Part shown: positions 60,001 through 64,000 of the stretch, one piece after another
Layout of the letters: each line of letters opens with the position of its first letter
Numbering within the stretch: position 1 is the stretch's first letter
Assembly: GCA_006384855.1 (NCBI GenBank)
Contig: VCJN01001012.1
Coordinates: forward strand, 62,001-126,000
Origin: Tetraselmis striata
Taxonomy: Eukaryota > Chlorophyta > Chlorodendrophyceae > Chlorodendrales > Chlorodendraceae
Reading direction: 5' to 3'
Length of the DNA: 64,000 nt
Position numbers and translations under genes: made by a program
The notes under the pieces: model-generated
Databases searched by the model: none
Seen by the model: only the letters and a program-made list of their open reading frames with translations
Told to the model about the DNA's origin: nothing

Positions 60001-60500
60001 AGGAACAGGGTCTGGGGTCTGGGGATGCAAGCGGAGGAGCTCTTTGTGAAGCCGCGGGCCAGCGGGCGCGAGCGGGACTGAGTGAAGGCCGGCAGCTGCG
60101 CGGCTGTACTCGCCCACCGCAGCCAATGCCGAGGCCCGAGCAGCTTGGCGTTTGGTAACCGGCGGTGGGTCCCCACAATTGGCCGACGCCGGAGCCACGT
60201 AATCATGAGCAGTAGCCCGAATAGATGCATGCGTACGCGCAAGGGCGAACAACGTGTCTAGGTCACCACGCTCCCAATGCGACAGACGGTTGTTGTGGTA
60301 GTCCGCCACCGGGTCGGGGGGTAAAGACCCCGGCGGGGAGTCAGCCATGGGCCGCAATATCAACCTGAAGAACAAGAGGTAGTAGGCACTCCACGCAGCA
60401 TGGGCAGCCTCAGATTGGCTCGCGCGGCCCTTGAACGAGAGAGCGTAGGTAAGGGCGGCGTCATGGTGGGGTTTGGCCAGGGCAACCACGGACATAGGGC
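57035..60500 (-). mobile_element. Decayed non-LTR retrotransposon with RT and restriction-like endonuclease
   Basis: Read on the minus strand. An N-terminal part (60495-59764) ends in a VDGIRFEALRALRLRSH segment. Then come PLDKLTPAERNAL and MKGSVRPIGICNVL (59776-59498), and the RT core LVQLDAENAFNS with its catalytic Asp and GVRQGCVLG (59511-57663). Further on are a CPCAFC...DHVARC zinc motif and a C-terminal VAVDTTIAP...ERHKIQKY block typical of PD-(D/E)XK nucleases. The element ends in an A-run on its own strand (T run at 57037-57047), as expected for a LINE 3' end. It is broken: frame changes near 59795, 59525, 59450 and 57400, and a stop at 57663. The YxDD box reads FSND, losing one catalytic Asp. 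Confidence 0.85.
57663..60495 (-). pseudogene. Frameshifted reverse transcriptase ORF of the retrotransposon
   Basis: The RT fold is spread over at least three frames, with the breaks given in the element entry. The catalytic box shows Asn where Asp is expected. The longest uninterrupted piece (57663-59501) is 612 codons, so decay is moderate. Inactive as it stands. Confidence 0.85.
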
Positions 60501-62833
60501 ATCCATTAGCGCAAGTAGCAGACCGGAAGGACAGGAGAGTCGACTCAAAGAAATCAAGAAATCAATCGTACAGGTACATAGATACGGGTACCGTACTGGT
60601 ATGCTGAACCAACGACAGGGAATAAGGCGCAACAGCTTCAGCATGATAAATAAGGATTACCCAGTACCGCCAAAAGCAGCAAGAGGAGATCAACACAATC
60701 GGCTGAAAAGCGGCCCGCAACCCGCACGAGACGGGACGGATGAGTGACGCGCGCCCGGTTGAGAGTTCGGGCCCCGCGTTCACGTGTGTGCGAGGGTAAT
60801 CCATGGCCATGTTGAGCAGCTCCGGCATCGGGTTCACGGGCGAATCTACGCCGCCTGACGAGGCACCGTGCCCGCGCGCCCTCGAGGCGCCACCAAGCTC
60901 AGCAGCCTAATTAAATCTCACGCGAGCAAGGCCTCTTGATGAGCTCGGGTGGTGCCCCGCGACGAGAGGGCGGACCTCGATCCGCTGCCATACATGCGAC
61001 AGCTCGCATAATGCGGCGCACGGTATATATATACTACTATTGCTAATCACCTCGCTCGCTCACCCTGCCAACAGACCATGTACTCCGACACGTCCAATAT
61101 GTCTCGAAGTGAGCCATGCTGTCCCTTCTCATCCGTATTGTGCCACGCCGCATCCCAAACTGATGCTAGGCTCCGTTAAATGTCGCCCAACATGATGCGC
61201 CCAAATCGATCCACAGCCGTGGTTCGGACGCTGCCGGGTGTTTGGCCCCGTACCGCATGGTCGTGAACTCCAACAGCGTGGGCTTCAAGCCTCGTAGAAT
61301 AATACCTCCTAGTCACGGCGTTGAACGCCGGGAGGGGGAGCTCTACGTCTGGCACCATGCCCTTGAGTTCATCCCGGGTACGGTGTTGCCCAGAGGCACT
61401 GCCTGCTAGAACAGGTCCTCCACTGCTCGGCGCACATGGATGCCCGAATCGCGAACACCATGACCGCGAAAGGCGTCTGCGATGGCATGGTGTTGCATAC
61501 GCCACTAAGCGCCGCCATGTGCGGTGAGGCTCATGAACACGTCGCCAAAGAGGTCGACAGTGACCGAGTTGTGCTCTGCCGAGAACAAATAAATGATCTG
61601 GCTCCCAATCACGGGGGCCATGCATGTGGGCTAGGCAAAAAGTACCCGGCAGCGACCTCCCGCAGCTCCTGCGGAGTGATGGACACCTCGCCAATTCTGC
61701 CATGGGATGTCCTCTTTCGCCTCCATACACACCAAGCCGGGCCCAAACCACTGTCACATCCGCAGTTGAGGCATGCGTCTGTACATGAGGAGGCGTGGGA
61801 CTGGCATCGTCGTTTCCCAGTTGCGCATGGCGCTCAAGCGCCAGTCGAAGCTTCTCATCCGGGTGTCCGGGTGTCTTCGTACCAAAGTGACATGGAGAGT
61901 GCTCACCTCATCCTGACCTCGAGAGTTGTTGGTATTATGGTCCAAGAACGCTGTCAGCTTCTTATGCGAGCCCGGTGTACCCGCCGCCTCCTGTTCTGTC
62001 ACGCGGGCGTATGCATTGTAGATGTGGCCAGCAGCAGCAGAAGGCGCCCCCACCCCTCGCGCACTCCCGCAGCGTAGCGGTCTGACCCACGAGAATTGTT
62101 GCTGAGAAAGTGATCGTATTGGTACTAACCGACGTAAAATCGTAGCGACGGTGTGTCGTCGCGGGCTCTGTCGCTTAGGTCGTGTCACAGGGTTTGTTGA
62201 AAAGCGGCACGCGCGCGCCGGCGGCAGCGGTGATGCGGGGCGGATATACAACGACATCATATTGCTGACCACGCGTTGTTATAGCACCAGCAAACCCTGA
62301 CTGCGATTTAGCATTTTATACCCGCCTCCTTACAGATACTGTACAAAAACTAGGAATACGACCACACACACACACACACTCAATGCTTGTATGAAACTAC
62401 AAGGATCTGCACTTTATTACTTGACGCTGGCTGTGTCATGTTTCGTTGTAGCCCGATCGTAATTGGATCTAATGCGTGCTGATATATCGGAAAAAAAAGT
62501 TAATCATCACGACTGCGGCGATGTACTTTAGGTTTTTTTGTATGAAATATCAGCGAGGACCATTCCGAGTGGCGTTTGATGCTGAGCCTGAACTATACAG
62601 CTCGCGATCCAGCGATTCATATTCCCTGGTTACACGTGGGAGGATGAGCAGTTGCGGGCACATAATACAATTCAAAGCAGTAGAAAGGATTGCCACAGGG
62701 CCACCAGCTGACCTATCCATCAGAGCCAGCGGAGCAGCTCGACCTTTGCTGCGTAGTCTGAACGGAAAGGAATCGGTGCTCTGTTACAAGTTGGTCATGG
62801 GCCTAAAACAGGCCGTCCTGCGCTCAGGGTGCA
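60501..62833. other. Region with unrecognised degraded coding traces
   Basis: Minus-strand frames at 61176-61757 and 61754-62272 overlap by four bases and are long for chance. A different minus frame within 61500-61700 reads phrases such as SITPQELREVAAGYFLPSPHAWPP and AEHNSVTVDLFGDVF that look protein-like but are broken. I take this as a decayed gene or transposon ORF of unknown type. A (TA)n tract is at 61024-61033 and a (CA)n tract at 62364-62378. Confidence 0.35.
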
Positions 62834-63408
62834 TCAGGGTTGGTATTCCTGCGCACATGGGTCGGGGCAGATCAGTGTTTGCAGCTGCCAGCACCCCCCA
62901 CACCACTGATGAGGCAGCTGCATTTGGGATTCCAACATAATGGGGCTGGGGCTGGGTGCAGGTTACTTGGTTAGGGTTGTCTCACCTGGAGGTCTCGCTC
63001 AGTGATGTAGCCATACTGGCGGTCGCGGGGGCGGCGCGGCACCTTGCCCACTGCATGGCGCCAAGAGCACGCCGCGAGAAAGGGATGAGAGGAGGAGAGG
63101 GGGGGGGGGTGGGGGAGGGGGGGCAGTGCGGGGATGGATGAAATGGCGTCAGGCATGCGCATTGGCAGCGGGCCATGTGGGCAGGTCGAGTCCAGGTAGG
63201 GGTGCACAAATGAATACAGTACGCATGAATATACATTTGATTACATCGTTACAGTACCCGTATCAACATTGTCGCATTGCTTTATTACCAATATTGAAGC
63301 GACCTACTGGTAGCATTAATTTCAGCATATACTGGAAAGAGTCGTCACTGTGGCGTGACGGCATCTCAGATGCAGAATGTGGTGTGAGGGTGGAGAGGTG
63401 GCAAGAGG

Positions 63409-63439
<31 letters not shown>

Positions 63440-63872
63440 GGGGGAGGCACGTACCGGTGCGTTCCCGCAGCTCGATGGTCGGTCGCATGGGAGGCTTGCC
63501 CGGACTGAGGCTGCCGCCGTCGTCGTCCGTCTCCTCGCGCTTCTTGCCCGCGCTGTTGCCCCAGTCGGACGCCGTGGTAAGCAGCTTGTTGACGTCGGCG
63601 CGGCGCGGCTCGCGCTTTGGGGCCGCCTTGGGCGCTGGCTCGGCGTCCTCCATCCAGGGCGGCAGACCCTTGGAGGCCACGCCCAGGCCGAGCGGGCCGC
63701 CGCCGTCGGAGCTCTCGGTGGAGGGGCGCCGCCCGCTGGAGGCGGTGCGCCGCGCCTGCTCCGCCTGTAGCGTGTCCGCGCGCCGCAGGGACACCGACTC
63801 CTGGCGCGCCGACTGCATCTCCTGGAACTGCTCGCGCTGCGTTGCGAGCTTCTGCTGCTGCTCGGCTTGGAA
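62834..63872 (-). CDS. 3' part of a coiled-coil protein gene (continues past right edge)
   Basis: Phase-consistent exons: 63872-63455, 63050-62986 and probably 62848-62834 (TGA). The first has a Gln/Glu/Lys/Arg-rich coiled-coil start (FQAEQQQKLATQREQFQEMQ), then a Ser/Gly/Pro/Asp-rich disordered region. The second reads GKVPRRPRDRQYGYITERDLQ, and the short last exon adds EYQP. The 5' part lies beyond 64000. The pattern recalls coiled-coil ciliary or cytoskeletal proteins such as CCDC66, but the match is weak and I assign no function. A 24-bp G run sits 10-30 bp past the donor at 63454. Confidence 0.5.
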
Positions 63873-64000
63873 CTTCCGAGAGCATACGCAGCGACGGCAC
63901 GGTAAGCGCAGAGGACTACAGCTATCATATCTAGGAGGCACGATACGCAGGGAAGCCGTTGAGTACGACTAAATAACACCGCCGAGTGCATCCAATAAAT

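Noticed and set aside
62476..62940. 154-residue plus-strand ORF
   Set aside because: It has no domain and overlaps the 3' end and last intron of the minus-strand coiled-coil gene; it may be chance.

Overview
The window is GC-rich, intron-dense nuclear DNA from a eukaryotic microbe, most likely a photosynthetic protist or alga. Every recognisable gene is split into short GC-rich exons whose junctions can be checked by reading-frame phase. Introns are GT-AG with two GC-AG exceptions. Many introns carry uninterrupted C or G runs of 12 to 31 bases. One gene starts with a stretch like a chloroplast transit peptide and encodes a bacterial-PH-type protein of a kind I associate with plants and algae, which suggests a plastid. 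I cannot name the lineage.

Layout. 1-985: a possible 3' coding end, then nothing recognised. 985-2592: a 1.6-kb element with about 35-45-bp terminal inverted repeats. 2926-5147 (+): sulfotransferase-like P-loop protein. 5506-7330: 319-bp tandem repeat array. 10260-14945 (-): 11-exon MFS transporter of the MFSD14/HIAT1 type. 15855-19485 (+): nucleoside hydrolase. 19486-23709: intergenic, with a reverse-transcriptase zinc-binding remnant and a tRNA-like fragment. 23710-36478 (+): a nine-exon gene for a protein of about 2,369 residues, with four TPR/kinesin-light-chain-like modules, a long acidic region and six 165-bp repeats. 36900-38990: a diverged satellite with a period near 210 bp. 40029-43609 (-): membrane-anchored subtilisin-like protease. 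44197-44930: a duplicated 160-bp segment. 46768-49275 (+): secreted DnaJ-thioredoxin protein with a MANF/SAP-like C-terminus. 49666-49800 (-): a 44-residue Lys/Ala-rich ORF. 54588-56602 (-): plastid-type bacterial-PH-domain protein. 57035-60500 (-): decayed non-LTR retrotransposon. 62834-63872 (-): 3' end of a gene that continues past the right edge.

The genes do not form an operon or one pathway. They are ordinary eukaryotic single genes separated by repeat-rich spacers. The features most worth attention are the giant repeat gene with all introns in phase 0, the ER DnaJ-thioredoxin-MANF-like fusion with an inverted copy of its own J-domain exon in its last intron, the homopolymer tracts beside splice sites, and the two tandem arrays. 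Gene models were built by hand from splice dinucleotides, phase continuity and family resemblance. No search was run.
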